Source: Parafrankia irregularis (GTDB lineage: Bacteria > Actinomycetota > Actinomycetes > Frankiales > Frankiaceae). Taken from it: 64,000 nucleotides of DNA. The position numbers were made by a program, and so were the translations under genes. The notes under the pieces are model-generated. The model had not been told where the DNA came from, searched no databases, and saw nothing but the letters and a program-made list of their open reading frames with translations. The DNA lies in NCBI RefSeq assembly GCF_001536285.1, contig NZ_FAOZ01000001.1:186001-250000 (forward strand), written 5' to 3'. Positions 49,154-57,844 of this stretch are shown piece by piece (position 1 is the first letter of the stretch; each line of letters opens with the position of its first letter).

Positions 49154-49864
49154 TCAGGCACCGAGCATCGCGAGCCACTGCTTCGAACTCGTCGGCCGGA
49201 AGACGTAGTTCATCTTGCGCACGACGCTCAGCTCGGCGGAGGACTCCGCCGAGTACCGGTGGCCCGGGTAGACGGTCACGTCGTCCGCCAGGGCACCGAG
49301 CCGGCGCAGGCTGTCGTACATCGCGGCGGCGTCGCCACCGGGGAAGTCCATCCGCCCGCATCCTTCGAGGAACAGCGTGTCCCCCGCGACGAGGCGCCCG
49401 TCGACCAGGAAGCACTGGCTCCCCGGCGTGTGCCCCGGGGTGTGCAGCAGCCGGATGTCGACCGCACCGACGGTGACGACGTCGTCGTCGGCGTGCTCAA
49501 CAAGCTCCGCCTGGCCCACACCGGTCCCCCGGCGCACCCACTCCGCCTCGTCCCGCTGCAGGTGGATCGGCACCGAGGTGCGTTCGAGCAGCTCACGGAT
49601 GCCCTCCAGCTCGATGCCGAAGGCCGTGCCACCCACATGGTCGGCGTGGTGATGCGTCACCAGCGCCCCGGTCAGCCGCATGTCGTCGGCGGCGAGGATG
49701 TCGAGCAGGTCCCCGACCCGGTAGGCCGGGTCGACGACGACAGCTTCGCGGGTCTCCCGATCACCGATGAGGTAGACGAAGTTGACCATCTGCGTCGCGG
49801 CGGGATCCCCCACCGCGAAGTCACGACCGGACAGAAGCTGACGGAAGTACAGGCGCTCGCTCAC
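49154..49864 (-). CDS. MBL-fold metallo-hydrolase (glyoxalase II-like)
   Basis: 236 residues of the metallo-beta-lactamase fold. The metal-binding motif is LVTHHHADHVGG (HxHxDH), preceded by MVNFVYLIGDRETREAVVVDPAYR and followed by RLLHTPGHTPGSQCFLVDGRLVAGDTLFLEGCGRMDFPGGDAAAMYDSL (the third His and the bridging Asp). VYPGHRYS supplies the last His. The pattern 'HTPGHTPGSQCF', 'DTLF...CGR.D.PGG' matches glyoxalase II/persulfide dioxygenase relatives. It likely hydrolyses a thioester or oxidises a persulfide. Confidence 0.92.
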   Translation of the reverse strand: MSERLYFRQLLSGRDFAVGDPAATQMVNFVYLIGDRETREAVVVDPAYRVGDLLDILAADDMRLTGALVTHHHADHVGGTAFGIELEGIRELLERTSVPIHLQRDEAEWVRRGTGVGQAELVEHADDDVVTVGAVDIRLLHTPGHTPGSQCFLVDGRLVAGDTLFLEGCGRMDFPGGDAAAMYDSLRRLGALADDVTVYPGHRYSAESSAELSVVRKMNYVFRPTSSKQWLAMLGA

Positions 49865-50001
49865 ACCGCGAGCCTACGGAGCACCGCCCCAACGCTCCAG
49901 AACCCCCAGGCTCCGGTGCGGACCGTCGCCGGCCATGCCTCGCGACCCGAGCGCCCTGCCGCGGGCGCCTCGCCGCGGCGTCGCGGCGGGCCCCGCGTGG
50001 C

Positions 50002-50376
50002 CTACAGATACGGGGCGAGGTCCTCCAGCAGTCGCCGTCGGCTGCGGGCTCCCACCATGGTCGCCAGCTGGGCGCCATCCCTGATCACGACCATGGTCGG
50101 CATCGCCAGCACGCCGTAGGCCAGGGCCGTTTTCGGGCTCGCGTCGACATCCACCTCGACCACTCGCAGACGCCCTGCCAGCTCGGCCGCGATCTGCCCG
50201 AGGATCGGCCGCATGAGCCGGCACGGCGGGCACCAGTCGGCGTGGAAGTCGACGAGAACGGGCATCGGTGAACCCAGCACGATCTGGGCGAACGTGTCAT
50301 CATCCGCGTGCCGCACCGCGGCCTCGGCGTCGTTCTCCGCCAGATGCGGGCGGGCCAGGACGTCAGATGTGTTCAT
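50002..50376 (-). CDS. Thioredoxin
   Basis: 124 residues. After a 25-residue lead comes the thioredoxin fold: MPVLVDFHADWCPPCRLMRPILGQIAAELAGRLRVVEVDVDASPKTALAYGVLAMPTMVVIRDGAQLATMVGARSRRRLLEDLAPYL. The active site is WCPPC instead of the usual WCGPC, which should raise the redox potential. The cis-Pro in AMPTMVV is kept. The MerR-type regulator gene lies upstream on the same strand, 193 bp away, with a hairpin between. Confidence 0.93.
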   Translation of the reverse strand: MNTSDVLARPHLAENDAEAAVRHADDDTFAQIVLGSPMPVLVDFHADWCPPCRLMRPILGQIAAELAGRLRVVEVDVDASPKTALAYGVLAMPTMVVIRDGAQLATMVGARSRRRLLEDLAPYL

Positions 50377-50484
50377 GAGATGAGAACTCCCTCGCGTCGG
50401 TGTCGTTATGGGGATTCGGCGTTCATGGAGCGGAGCCCGTTGCGGAATCCCGAGCCTCGAACTTCCGCCGCCCGCTGCTTCCGA

Positions 50485-50536
50485 GCAAGAAGTGAGGATT
50501 CTGGCTGCTGTAGCAACCGAAATCCTCAGTTCTTGC
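50485..50536. other. 16-bp near-perfect inverted repeat between the merR-type and thioredoxin genes
   Basis: GCAAGAAGTGAGGATT at 50485-50500 pairs with AATCCTCAGTTCTTGC at 50521-50536 with one mismatch and a 20-base loop. It starts 34 bp past the regulator's stop and lies 109 bp before the thioredoxin start. It could terminate the regulator transcript or act as an operator. Confidence 0.7.
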
Positions 50537-50569
50537 CGATTGCCAGGCGGCTCCGCGACCTGTTTGTTC

Positions 50570-51172
50570 CTATTGGGGGCGAATTTCTGGCGGTGTGCGG
50601 CGGCGGACGTCGATGACCGCGTGCACCTCGTCCCTCCAAAGCGGGCCGCCCGTGGTCTCCGGCCGATCCGATGCGTGACCGGGCGGCCCGTCGTCGCGCT
50701 GTGTGTCGGGCGGGAACAGCGCGCACCCCGGCCGCTCGGCGGAGGCACCGAGACCTCGGACATCCCGCCAGGGGCCGGGAGAGCCCGCCTCGGCCGGCGG
50801 GGGAGCCAGCGGCGCCCCGCCGGCCTGGCGAGCTGCCTCCAGTCGCGCGGCGAGCTGCTCCCGCGCCTGGAGAAGGCGAGCCACCTCGTCGTCGATCTCG
50901 GCGATCCGGCGTCGGTAGCCGTCGATGGAATCCGGGCAGGCGTCACCGCTCCCGTGCCCGGCCCGGAGGCATTCGACGAACGGGCGCGTCTCGGCGAGCG
51001 CGAAGCCCTCGGCTACCCGGGCCCTGATCTCCTCGACCGCGCGGAGGTCCGCGGCGTCGTAGTCCCGGTAGCCGTTGGACATCCGCCTGGCGGGGAGCAG
51101 CCCGTGTTGCTCGTAGTACCGCAGTGCCCGGGGACTCGTGCCGGCGAGCCGTGCCAACTCACCGATGCGCAT
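50570..51172 (-). CDS. MerR-family transcriptional regulator
   Basis: 200 residues. MRIGELARLAGTSPRALRYYEQHGLLPARRMSNGYRDYDAADLRAVEEIRARVAEGFALAETRPFV is the winged HTH. A coiled dimerisation helix follows (YRRRIAEIDDEVARLLQAREQLAARLEAARQ). The C-terminal ~60 residues are Pro/Arg-rich and low in structure. Two Cys (VECLRAGHGSGDACPD) sit at the end of the DNA-binding domain, where metal- or redox-sensing members keep them, so metal or thiol sensing is possible. The downstream thioredoxin gene is the likely target. The ATG at 51172 is clear. Confidence 0.88.
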   Translation of the reverse strand: MRIGELARLAGTSPRALRYYEQHGLLPARRMSNGYRDYDAADLRAVEEIRARVAEGFALAETRPFVECLRAGHGSGDACPDSIDGYRRRIAEIDDEVARLLQAREQLAARLEAARQAGGAPLAPPPAEAGSPGPWRDVRGLGASAERPGCALFPPDTQRDDGPPGHASDRPETTGGPLWRDEVHAVIDVRRRTPPEIRPQ

Positions 51173-51218
51173 CCGTGTCTCCTTCGCCGTCGTGCCGCGT
51201 CATCGTCGACGCTAGACG

Positions 51219-51234
51219 TTCACGTCGGCGTCAA
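51219..51234. promoter_or_regulatory. Candidate MerR-type operator/promoter dyad
   Basis: On the reverse strand TTGACG-CCGA-CGTGAA forms a near-perfect dyad overlapping a -35-like TTGACG about 60 bp upstream of the merR-type start. Autoregulation is inferred. Confidence 0.4.
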
Positions 51235-51364
51235 GGCCAGCCTGATTCGGAGCCGACCGTTCGCCCGGACCAGTACCGACGCCAGCGCACCGCTGTCGCC
51301 GTCGCGGTAGGCGTGGCGACACCTCGGACGAGCCCGATACGACCCCGGCGGTTACATTCGCCGG

Positions 51365-52024
51365 GTGACGGACAGGATGCGCCGAACGGCCAGGCCTGCT
51401 CCGGAATCCTCCGACACCGGCCACGTCACGCCCAGCCAGCTGGCCTACTGGCGTCGCTCCGGCCTGGTACGTCCGGGGCGTGGCGAGCTGACCCAGGCCA
51501 GAGCTGTGGCCGCGCTGCGCCGCGCCGGTCTGAGCCCACGGCGTATCAGGGCGGCCGCGGAACGCCTGAGAGTCGCTGCCGATCTCGGTGCCGGACAACA
51601 GGACATGGGAATCGCCGTGGGCCGGGGCACGGGTGCGCCTGCGATCTCCGCCCGGCCGGGGCCGAGGCCGCTGCGCTTCGCGGTGTACGGGCAGGAGCTC
51701 TTCGTCCAACGGCCCGACGGTGCCTGGGAGGGAGACCGCGCGCCGGGACAGCTGATCCTCGACGGCATCGTTCCCCTCGTCCCGGTTGACACGGTGCTGG
51801 TCGGTTGTCTGCCCGGCGGTATTCCCCCGTGTTCCGCGCCAGCCGACGCCGACGCCAGCGGTGGCGGTGGCGGCAGGGCCGGGCGGTCGTCGGGAACCGC
51901 GGGCGGGCGGCGAGACGAGGGCCCGGCGCGGGCAGGCGCCATCCGGCCCACCGGTGCGTCCGCGAGCGATCAGATCCGCCGGTTCCTGGGCCGTCAGGAG
52001 GCTCTCGACCACCGGGACCACTGA
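51365..52024 (+). CDS. MerR-like HTH protein, 219 aa
   Basis: A short helix-turn-helix resembling the MerR type is visible at about residues 20-70: HVTPSQLAYWRRSGLVRPGRGELTQARAVAALRRAGLSPRRIRAAAERLRVAADL. A middle region (RPLRFAVYGQELFVQRPDGAWEGDRAPGQLILDGIVPLV) is reminiscent of a small beta-domain, and the C-terminus is Gly/Arg/Ala-rich. I assign it only as a likely DNA-binding protein. It is divergent from the first merR-type gene. The start is GTG at 51365 or ATG at 51377. Confidence 0.65.
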   Translation: MTDRMRRTARPAPESSDTGHVTPSQLAYWRRSGLVRPGRGELTQARAVAALRRAGLSPRRIRAAAERLRVAADLGAGQQDMGIAVGRGTGAPAISARPGPRPLRFAVYGQELFVQRPDGAWEGDRAPGQLILDGIVPLVPVDTVLVGCLPGGIPPCSAPADADASGGGGGRAGRSSGTAGGRRDEGPARAGAIRPTGASASDQIRRFLGRQEALDHRDH

Positions 52025-52200
52025 TCATCGCTGCCCCGGCGCTGCGCCACGTCGTCCACCCGTTACGCCCAGGTCCAGGGCATTCGTCCGGACCGGACGG
52101 CTGATGCGGGTGGGCAACCTAGACTGAGGCCCGTGACCGAACGCCGTCGACCACCTGTGGCCCGCCAGCCAGCTCACCCAGCAGCCTCGCCGGCACAGCG

Positions 52201-53928
52201 ATGACGCCCACCGAGACGTCGGCTCATCCGGCGCCCGGCACCGGCGATGCCGCCTCGGCTGGGCGGGGCGGGGACCGGCCGGTGCTGCTGACGGTCGACG
52301 ACGACGTGAACGTCTCGCGGGCGGTCGCCCGTGACCTGCGCCGGCGTTACGGCGGGTCGTGGCGGATCGTGCGGGCCGAGTCCGGGTCCCAGGGGCTGGA
52401 GGCACTGCGCGAGATCAAGCTGCGTGGGGGCGAGGTGGCCGTCATCCTGGCGGACTACCGGATGCCGGGCATGAACGGCATCGAGTTCCTGGAGCAGGCG
52501 ATGGACCTGTTCCCCGCGGCCCGGCGCGTCCTGCTGACCGCCTACGCGGACACCAACGCGGCGATCGACGCGATCAACGTCATCGACCTCGACCACTACC
52601 TGCTCAAGCCCTGGGATCCGCCGGAGGAGAAGCTCTACCCGGTTCTGGACGCGCTGCTCGAAGCCTGGCGGGCGGCGGACCGTCAGCCCGTCGCCGAGGC
52701 CAGGGTGGTCGGGCACCGCTGGTCGGCCCGTTCCTACGAGGTGCGGGACTTCCTGGCCCGCAACCACGTGCCGTACCGCTGGTACCTGGCGGACGAGCCG
52801 GAGGGCGAGCGGCTGCTGGCCGCGGCCGGCGCGGAGCCCGACTCGATCCCGTGCGTGATCACCACCGACGGCACCGCGCTCGTCAACCCGAGCGACGTCG
52901 AGCTCGCGAACCGGGTCGGGCTCGCGACGGCGCCGGCCGGCGACTTCTACGACCTGATCGTGGTCGGCGGCGGGCCGGCGGGCCTCGGCGCGGCGGTGTA
53001 CGGGGCTTCCGAGGGCCTGCGGACGCTCCTCGTCGAACGGCACGCGACAGGCGGCCAGGCCGGGCAGAGCTCCCGGATCGAGAACTACCTGGGGTTCCCC
53101 GACGGTGTCTCCGGTTCGCAGCTCACCGACCGGGCCCGCCGCCAGGCGCTCAAGTTCGGCGCGGAGCTGCTGACCACCGCCGACGCGGTCGCCCTGGAGG
53201 CCGCCGGCCCCGCCCGGCGGCTGGTGCTCGGTGACGGTGGCCGGATCGACGCCCACGCGGTCATCCTCGCGACCGGTGTCTCCTACCGGCAGCTCAACGC
53301 CCCGGGCCTCGGCGACCTGACCGGCCAGGGCGTCTTCTACGGCTCGGCGCTCACGGAGGCTCCGAGCTGCAGCGGCGAGGACGTCTACATCGTGGGTGGG
53401 GCGAACTCCGCCGGGCAGGCGGCGATGTACTTCGCCCGGCACGCCCGGTCGGTCACGATGCTCGTCCGGGGTTCCGGGCTTGAGGCCTCGATGTCGCACT
53501 ACCTCATCGAGCAGATCGCGGCCGTCGCGAACATCACGGTCCGGACCTGCACCGAGGTCGTGTCCGCGCACGGTACCGACCATCTCGAAGGCCTCGTGCT
53601 GCGCGACAGTTCGACGGGCCAGACGGAGAAGGTCGACACCCACTGGTTGTTCGTCTTCATCGGGGCCGCGCCCCGCACCGACTGGCTCGACGGGGTCGTC
53701 GCCCGCGACGAGCACGGGTTCGTGCTGGCCGGGCCGGATCTCATCGTCGACGGCCGCCGGCCGGCAGGCTGGGCGCCGGATCGGGATCCGTACCACCTCG
53801 AAAGCAGCCTGCCGGGTGTGTTCGTGGCGGGCGACGCGCGCGCCGAGTCGGTGAAGAGGGTCGCGTCGGCCGTGGGTGAGGGCGCGATGGCGGTCGCGCT
53901 GGTGCATCGCTATCTGGCCGGGCGCTGA
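52201..53928 (+). CDS. Response-regulator receiver fused to a thioredoxin-reductase-like flavoprotein
   Basis: 575 residues. Residues ~25-145 are a receiver domain: LLTVDDDVNVSRAVARDLRRRYG, VILADYRMPGMNGIEFLEQA with the phospho-Asp, VLLTAYADTNAAIDAIN and LDHYLLKPWDPPEEKLYPVLDALL. A small mixed fold follows (YEVRDFLARNHVPYRWYLADE). The rest is a FAD/NAD(P) oxidoreductase of thioredoxin-reductase type: LIVVGGGPAGLGAAVYGASEGLRTLLVE, IENYLGFPDGVSGSQLTDRARRQALKFGAE, VYIVGGANSAGQAAMYFA and GVFVAGDARAESVKRVASAVGEGAMA. The redox-active CxxC is absent: the segment reads TEAPSCSGED with one Cys, so it cannot reduce thioredoxin in the usual way. The histidine kinase gene follows 20 bp later. Confidence 0.92.
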   Translation: MTPTETSAHPAPGTGDAASAGRGGDRPVLLTVDDDVNVSRAVARDLRRRYGGSWRIVRAESGSQGLEALREIKLRGGEVAVILADYRMPGMNGIEFLEQAMDLFPAARRVLLTAYADTNAAIDAINVIDLDHYLLKPWDPPEEKLYPVLDALLEAWRAADRQPVAEARVVGHRWSARSYEVRDFLARNHVPYRWYLADEPEGERLLAAAGAEPDSIPCVITTDGTALVNPSDVELANRVGLATAPAGDFYDLIVVGGGPAGLGAAVYGASEGLRTLLVERHATGGQAGQSSRIENYLGFPDGVSGSQLTDRARRQALKFGAELLTTADAVALEAAGPARRLVLGDGGRIDAHAVILATGVSYRQLNAPGLGDLTGQGVFYGSALTEAPSCSGEDVYIVGGANSAGQAAMYFARHARSVTMLVRGSGLEASMSHYLIEQIAAVANITVRTCTEVVSAHGTDHLEGLVLRDSSTGQTEKVDTHWLFVFIGAAPRTDWLDGVVARDEHGFVLAGPDLIVDGRRPAGWAPDRDPYHLESSLPGVFVAGDARAESVKRVASAVGEGAMAVALVHRYLAGR

Positions 53929-53948
53929 TCGGCCACGGGGAGGCTGAC

Positions 53949-55424
53949 ATGGCGGACGACGTGGCGGAGAACAGGCTGCCCTGCGACATCGACGAGCTGC
54001 GCACCTTGTTCCTGTTCGAGAAGCTCACCGACGAGCAGCTTGACTGGATCTGCCGCAACGGCCACGTCGAGCTCATCGAGCCGGGGCCGGTGTTCCGTGA
54101 GGGCGAACCGGCCACCTGCTTCTACGTGCTGGTCGAGGGCTCGCTGGTACTCACCCGGCGGATCGGCGACGACGACGTCGAGGTCACCCGCACCGACCAG
54201 CGCGGGGTCTACGCCGGGGCCTGGTTCGCCTACCTGGGCGAGCGGGTGCCGCAGCTGTACAACAACTCGATGCGGGTGACCTCACCGTCACGTTTCGTCG
54301 TGCTGGACGGGGCGGCGCTGGCGCGGCTCATGCGCGAATGGTTCCCGATGGCCGTCCACATGCTCGAAGGGCTGTTCTTCGGGCTGCAGAACCTGCAGCA
54401 GCAGACCGGGCAGCGTGAGCGCCTCCTGGCTCTCGGCTCGCTGTCGGCGGGCCTGACCCACGAGCTCAACAACCCGGCCGCCGCCGCGGTGCGGGCGACG
54501 GCGTCGCTGCGCGAACGGGTCGCCGGTATGCGGCACAAGCTGGGCCTCATCGCCGCCGGACCGTACGACCGCCCGGCCCTGGAGGCGCTGATCGCCCTGC
54601 AGGAGGAGGCGGCGGAACGGGTCGGCAAGGCTCCGTCGCTCACACCGATGGAGACCAGCGACCGGGAGGACAGCGTCGCGGACTGGCTTGACGATCACGG
54701 CATCGCGGGCGGCTGGGAGCTGGCGCCCACCTTCGTCCAGGGCGGCTTCGACGTCGACTGGCTGGAACGGGTCGCGGTCACCGTGCCCGCGCAGATCCTG
54801 GAGGGCGCGGTCCGCTGGCTGACGTACACCGTCGAGAGCGAGCTGCTGATGAAGGAGATCGAGGACTCCACGAACCGGATCTCCGGCCTGCTCGCCGCGA
54901 CCAAGCAGTACTCCCAGCTCGACCGGGCGCCCTACCGGCAGGCGGACGTCCATGAGCTGCTGGACAGCACGCTGGCCATGCTGGGTGCCAAGCTCGCGGG
55001 GGTCCAGATCGTGCGCGAGTACGACCGGGCGCTGCCGGAGATCCCGGTCCATGCCGCCGAGCTCAACCAGGTGTGGACGAACCTCATCGACAACGCCGCG
55101 GCAGCGATGGGGGGCACGGGCACCCTCACCGTCGTGACCACCGCCGACCACGACGACCTGGTGGTCGAGATCCGGGACAGCGGCCCGGGTGTCCCGGCGG
55201 ACATCCAGGACCGGATCTTCGAGCCGTTCTTCACGACCAAGCCGGTCGGCGAGGGAACCGGGCTGGGCCTGGACATCTCATGGCGCATCGTCGTCAACCG
55301 CCACCACGGCAACCTGACGGTGACCTCGGTGCCCGGCGACACCCGGTTCCGGGTCTGTCTGCCGATACGTCCCGACCTCACGAGCCCCCTGGAATCCGCC
55401 GTGGAGGCCGCCGAGCAGGGCTGA
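53949..55424 (+). CDS. Cyclic-nucleotide-binding domain histidine kinase
   Basis: 491 residues. Residues ~15-130 are a cNMP-binding domain (LFLFEKLTDEQLDWICRNGHVELIEPGPVFREGEPATCFYVLVEGSLVLTR). A dimerisation domain carries the phospho-His at about 171 (LGSLSAGLTHELNNPAAAA). The ATPase domain has NLIDNAAAAM, VEIRDSGPGVPADIQDRIFEPFFTTKPVGEGTGLGLDIS. The conserved Arg/Glu that bind cyclic nucleotide are only partly recognisable. It follows the receiver-flavoprotein gene by 20 bp, so the two are probably a cognate pair: kinase signal to a receiver that gates a flavoprotein. Confidence 0.92.
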   Translation: MADDVAENRLPCDIDELRTLFLFEKLTDEQLDWICRNGHVELIEPGPVFREGEPATCFYVLVEGSLVLTRRIGDDDVEVTRTDQRGVYAGAWFAYLGERVPQLYNNSMRVTSPSRFVVLDGAALARLMREWFPMAVHMLEGLFFGLQNLQQQTGQRERLLALGSLSAGLTHELNNPAAAAVRATASLRERVAGMRHKLGLIAAGPYDRPALEALIALQEEAAERVGKAPSLTPMETSDREDSVADWLDDHGIAGGWELAPTFVQGGFDVDWLERVAVTVPAQILEGAVRWLTYTVESELLMKEIEDSTNRISGLLAATKQYSQLDRAPYRQADVHELLDSTLAMLGAKLAGVQIVREYDRALPEIPVHAAELNQVWTNLIDNAAAAMGGTGTLTVVTTADHDDLVVEIRDSGPGVPADIQDRIFEPFFTTKPVGEGTGLGLDISWRIVVNRHHGNLTVTSVPGDTRFRVCLPIRPDLTSPLESAVEAAEQG

Positions 55425-55457
55425 CCCGCCCTCGGCTCCCGATCTCGGCTCCCGCTC

Positions 55458-55868
55458 TCAGCTCCCGGTTTCCGCCGCCCGGTGGTCGTACTCGTGCCGG
55501 GCTGAGGCGATGGTCATCTGGTGGCGCTCCGCCCAGTCGCGGAGCGCGGAAAGCGGCGCGAAAAGCTCACGCGCGACGCTCGTGGCGGTGTACTCCGTCT
55601 TCGGCGGCACGGTCGGATAGACCTTGCGAGTCAGCAGCCCGTCTCGTTCCAGCCGGCGCAGGGTCAGGGTCAGCATGCGCCGGCTGATGCCGTCGATTCC
55701 GCGTTCCAGCTCGGTGAAGCGGACCGGACCGTGCGCGGCCGCGATCAGGATGCTGACGCTCCACTTGCCGCTGACCTGGTCAAGCACCTCCATGATCGGG
55801 CAGGCCTCGATGACAGCCTGATCCACGGTGAGGCCGTCGCCCGTCACATCGATGTTCCGCTGGGACAT
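55458..55868 (-). CDS. HxlR-family transcriptional regulator
   Basis: 136 residues. The HxlR winged HTH reads ACPIMEVLDQVSGKWSVSILIAAAHGPVRFTELERGIDGISRRMLTLTLRRLERDGLLTRKVYPTVPPKTEYTATSVARELFAPLSALRDWAERH. The Cys at the start of this stretch is the one HxlR proteins often use for redox or electrophile sensing. It is divergent from the MFS transporter (111 bp between starts) and most likely controls it. The ATG at 55868 is well placed after GAAGGC. Confidence 0.9.
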   Translation of the reverse strand: MSQRNIDVTGDGLTVDQAVIEACPIMEVLDQVSGKWSVSILIAAAHGPVRFTELERGIDGISRRMLTLTLRRLERDGLLTRKVYPTVPPKTEYTATSVARELFAPLSALRDWAERHQMTIASARHEYDHRAAETGS

Positions 55869-55979
55869 GAAAGTGCCTTCTTCCGCCGGTGTGAGCGCTC
55901 CCCCAGCATGGTCACTGACCGTTCCCCCCGCAACATGCAGTGGGCCCTGTAACAAAAGGTGCCCCGTTGGAGTGCACAC

Positions 55980-57437
55980 ATGTCCGAGCTCACGCTCCCA
56001 GCGCCGGTCCAGACACGCCCAGAGGTGGCCGAACCAGGTCCACCCCGCTGGCTCGCACTGATCGTCCTGTGCGCCGCCATGCTCATGGTCATCCTCGACG
56101 GCACCATCGTCACCGTCGCACTGTCCGCCATCCAGGACGACCTGGGCTTCTCGGAATCCGGACTGGCCTGGGTGGTGAACGCCTACCTGGTGGCCTTCGG
56201 CGGGCTGCTTCTGCTGGCCGGGCGGGTCGGTGACCTCGTCGGTCGACGGCGGGTCTTCGTCGGCGGTCTCGCCCTGTTCACCGTCGCGTCGCTGTTCTGC
56301 GGGCTGGCCGCAAGTCCCGAGATGCTGCTCGTCGCACGGTTCATCCAGGGAGTCGGGGGTGCGCTCGCCTCGTCGGTCGTCCTCGGAATGATCGTGGTGA
56401 CCTTCCCCGAACCTCGGGCACAGGCTCGGGCACTCGGGGTGTCGAGCTTCGTCGGTGCCGCCGGAGCCTCGATCGGACTGCTCGCCGGCGGGCTGCTGAT
56501 CGAGGTGCTCACCTGGCACTGGGTCTTCTTCGTGAACGTGCCGGTCGGCCTGGCCGCGGTCGGTCTGTCCCTGCGGGTCCTGCCGCAGGACCGCGGCCTG
56601 GGCCTCGCCGCCGGAGCGGACGCACTCGGCGCCGTACTCGTCACCGGCGGCCTCATGATCGGCATCTTCACGATCGTGGGCAGCGACGACGCGGGCTGGA
56701 CGTCCGCCCGCACGCTCGGGCTCGGCTTCCTCTCGCTGGTGCTGCTGGTCGGGTTCGTCGCCCGGCAACTGCGGACCCGGCAGCCCCTGCTACCGCCCCG
56801 GTTGTTCTCCTCCCGGCCGCTGGCCGTGGGGAACGTGGCGCAGTTGTTGATGACCGGCGGGCTGTTCGCGTTCCAGTTCACCCTCGCGCTCTTCCTCCAG
56901 CGCGTCCTCGGCTACGGCGCGGCGGCGACCGGCCTGGCCTTCCTGCCCGTCGCGATCACGATCGGTGTGTTCTCGCTGGGACTCACCGGCTGGCTCGCCG
57001 AGCATCTCGGTCCGGGACTGGTCGCGCTGCCAGGCCTGGGGCTGCTGGCCGTCGGCCTCCTGCTGCTGGCACGGCTCTCGCCCGACGCCTCGTACGCGCT
57101 GGACATCCTGCCGGCGGCGATCATCCTCTGCTGCGGGGGCGGCCTGGCACTGCCTGCGTTCACGCAGCTCACCATGTCGGGAGTGCCCGCGGATGACGCC
57201 GGCCTGGCCTCCGGGCTGAGCAACACGACACTGCAGGTAGGTGGGGCACTGGGACTGGCCGCCCTGACGACGCTCGCGGCATGGCGCGCCGAGAGCGTGG
57301 CCGGCGAAGGTGCGCCGAACGCACAGGACCTCACGGCCGGCTACCACGCGACGTGGCTCGGCGGCGCGGCCCTGATGGTGGCCAGCATCGCTGTCACAGC
57401 CGGGCTGCTCAGGCCGCGCCGCCCCTCGGCCGGCTGA
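55980..57437 (+). CDS. MFS drug:H+ antiporter (DHA2, 14-TM type)
   Basis: About 485 residues with fourteen predicted helices. Signature parts: WLALIVLCAAMLMVILDGTIVTVALSAIQDDLGFSESGLAWVVNAYLVAFGGLLLLAGRVGDLVGRRRVFVGGLALFTVASLFCGLA (motif A and motif D1), RFIQGVGGALASSVVLGMIVVTFPEPRAQARALGV (motif B) and GAAGASIGLLAGGLLIEVLTWHWVFFVNVPVGLA (motif C). These are DHA2 multidrug exporters. The substrate is unknown, though induction by an electrophile via HxlR is plausible. The ATG at 55980 has GGAG seven bases upstream. Confidence 0.93.
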   Translation: MSELTLPAPVQTRPEVAEPGPPRWLALIVLCAAMLMVILDGTIVTVALSAIQDDLGFSESGLAWVVNAYLVAFGGLLLLAGRVGDLVGRRRVFVGGLALFTVASLFCGLAASPEMLLVARFIQGVGGALASSVVLGMIVVTFPEPRAQARALGVSSFVGAAGASIGLLAGGLLIEVLTWHWVFFVNVPVGLAAVGLSLRVLPQDRGLGLAAGADALGAVLVTGGLMIGIFTIVGSDDAGWTSARTLGLGFLSLVLLVGFVARQLRTRQPLLPPRLFSSRPLAVGNVAQLLMTGGLFAFQFTLALFLQRVLGYGAAATGLAFLPVAITIGVFSLGLTGWLAEHLGPGLVALPGLGLLAVGLLLLARLSPDASYALDILPAAIILCCGGGLALPAFTQLTMSGVPADDAGLASGLSNTTLQVGGALGLAALTTLAAWRAESVAGEGAPNAQDLTAGYHATWLGGAALMVASIAVTAGLLRPRRPSAG

Positions 57438-57457
57438 GCCGCCCGCACCTCAATGCG

Positions 57458-57703
57458 CTACTGAAGGTAGCCCTCGACCTGGTTGCCGGAGCCGGCGTGC
57501 GTGTCGTCCGGGTCCGCTCCGACGGAGCGGGCCGCGCGGCGCCGGCGGAGCAGATCCCAGCACTGGTCGAGGGTCTGCTCCAGCTCGACGAGACGGTCGC
57601 GCTCGGCGTCCGAGTCGATGTCCCCCTGGGATCGGCGCAGCCGCAGGCTGTGCTCCTCCGCCACCAGGGTGTCGATGCGCTCGAAGATCTTCGTGTCGTC
57701 CAT
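57458..57703 (-). CDS. DUF2630 family protein
   Basis: 81 residues. MDDTKIFERIDTLVAEEHSLRLRRSQGDIDSDAERDRLVELEQTLDQCWDLLRRRRAARSVGADPDDTHAGSG is the DUF2630 pattern: two amphipathic helices with 'IDTLV.EEH.L' and 'L..LEQ.LDQCWDLLRQRRA'. Such proteins are common in actinobacteria; the role is unknown. The ATG at 57703 is preferred over an upstream one at 57715. Confidence 0.85.
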   Translation of the reverse strand: MDDTKIFERIDTLVAEEHSLRLRRSQGDIDSDAERDRLVELEQTLDQCWDLLRRRRAARSVGADPDDTHAGSGNQVEGYLQ

Positions 57704-57844
57704 CCGCCCCAGCAAAGCACGTTGCCCGGGCGGCGTTCCAGCCTGCCAGGCCGGGTCGGCCGGCCTGGCAGGCCCGGGCCTGCCAGGGTCAGGCCGGACC
57801 TGCCTGTGTCGGCCGGACCTGTCAGGGGCGGGCCGGGCCCCGGA

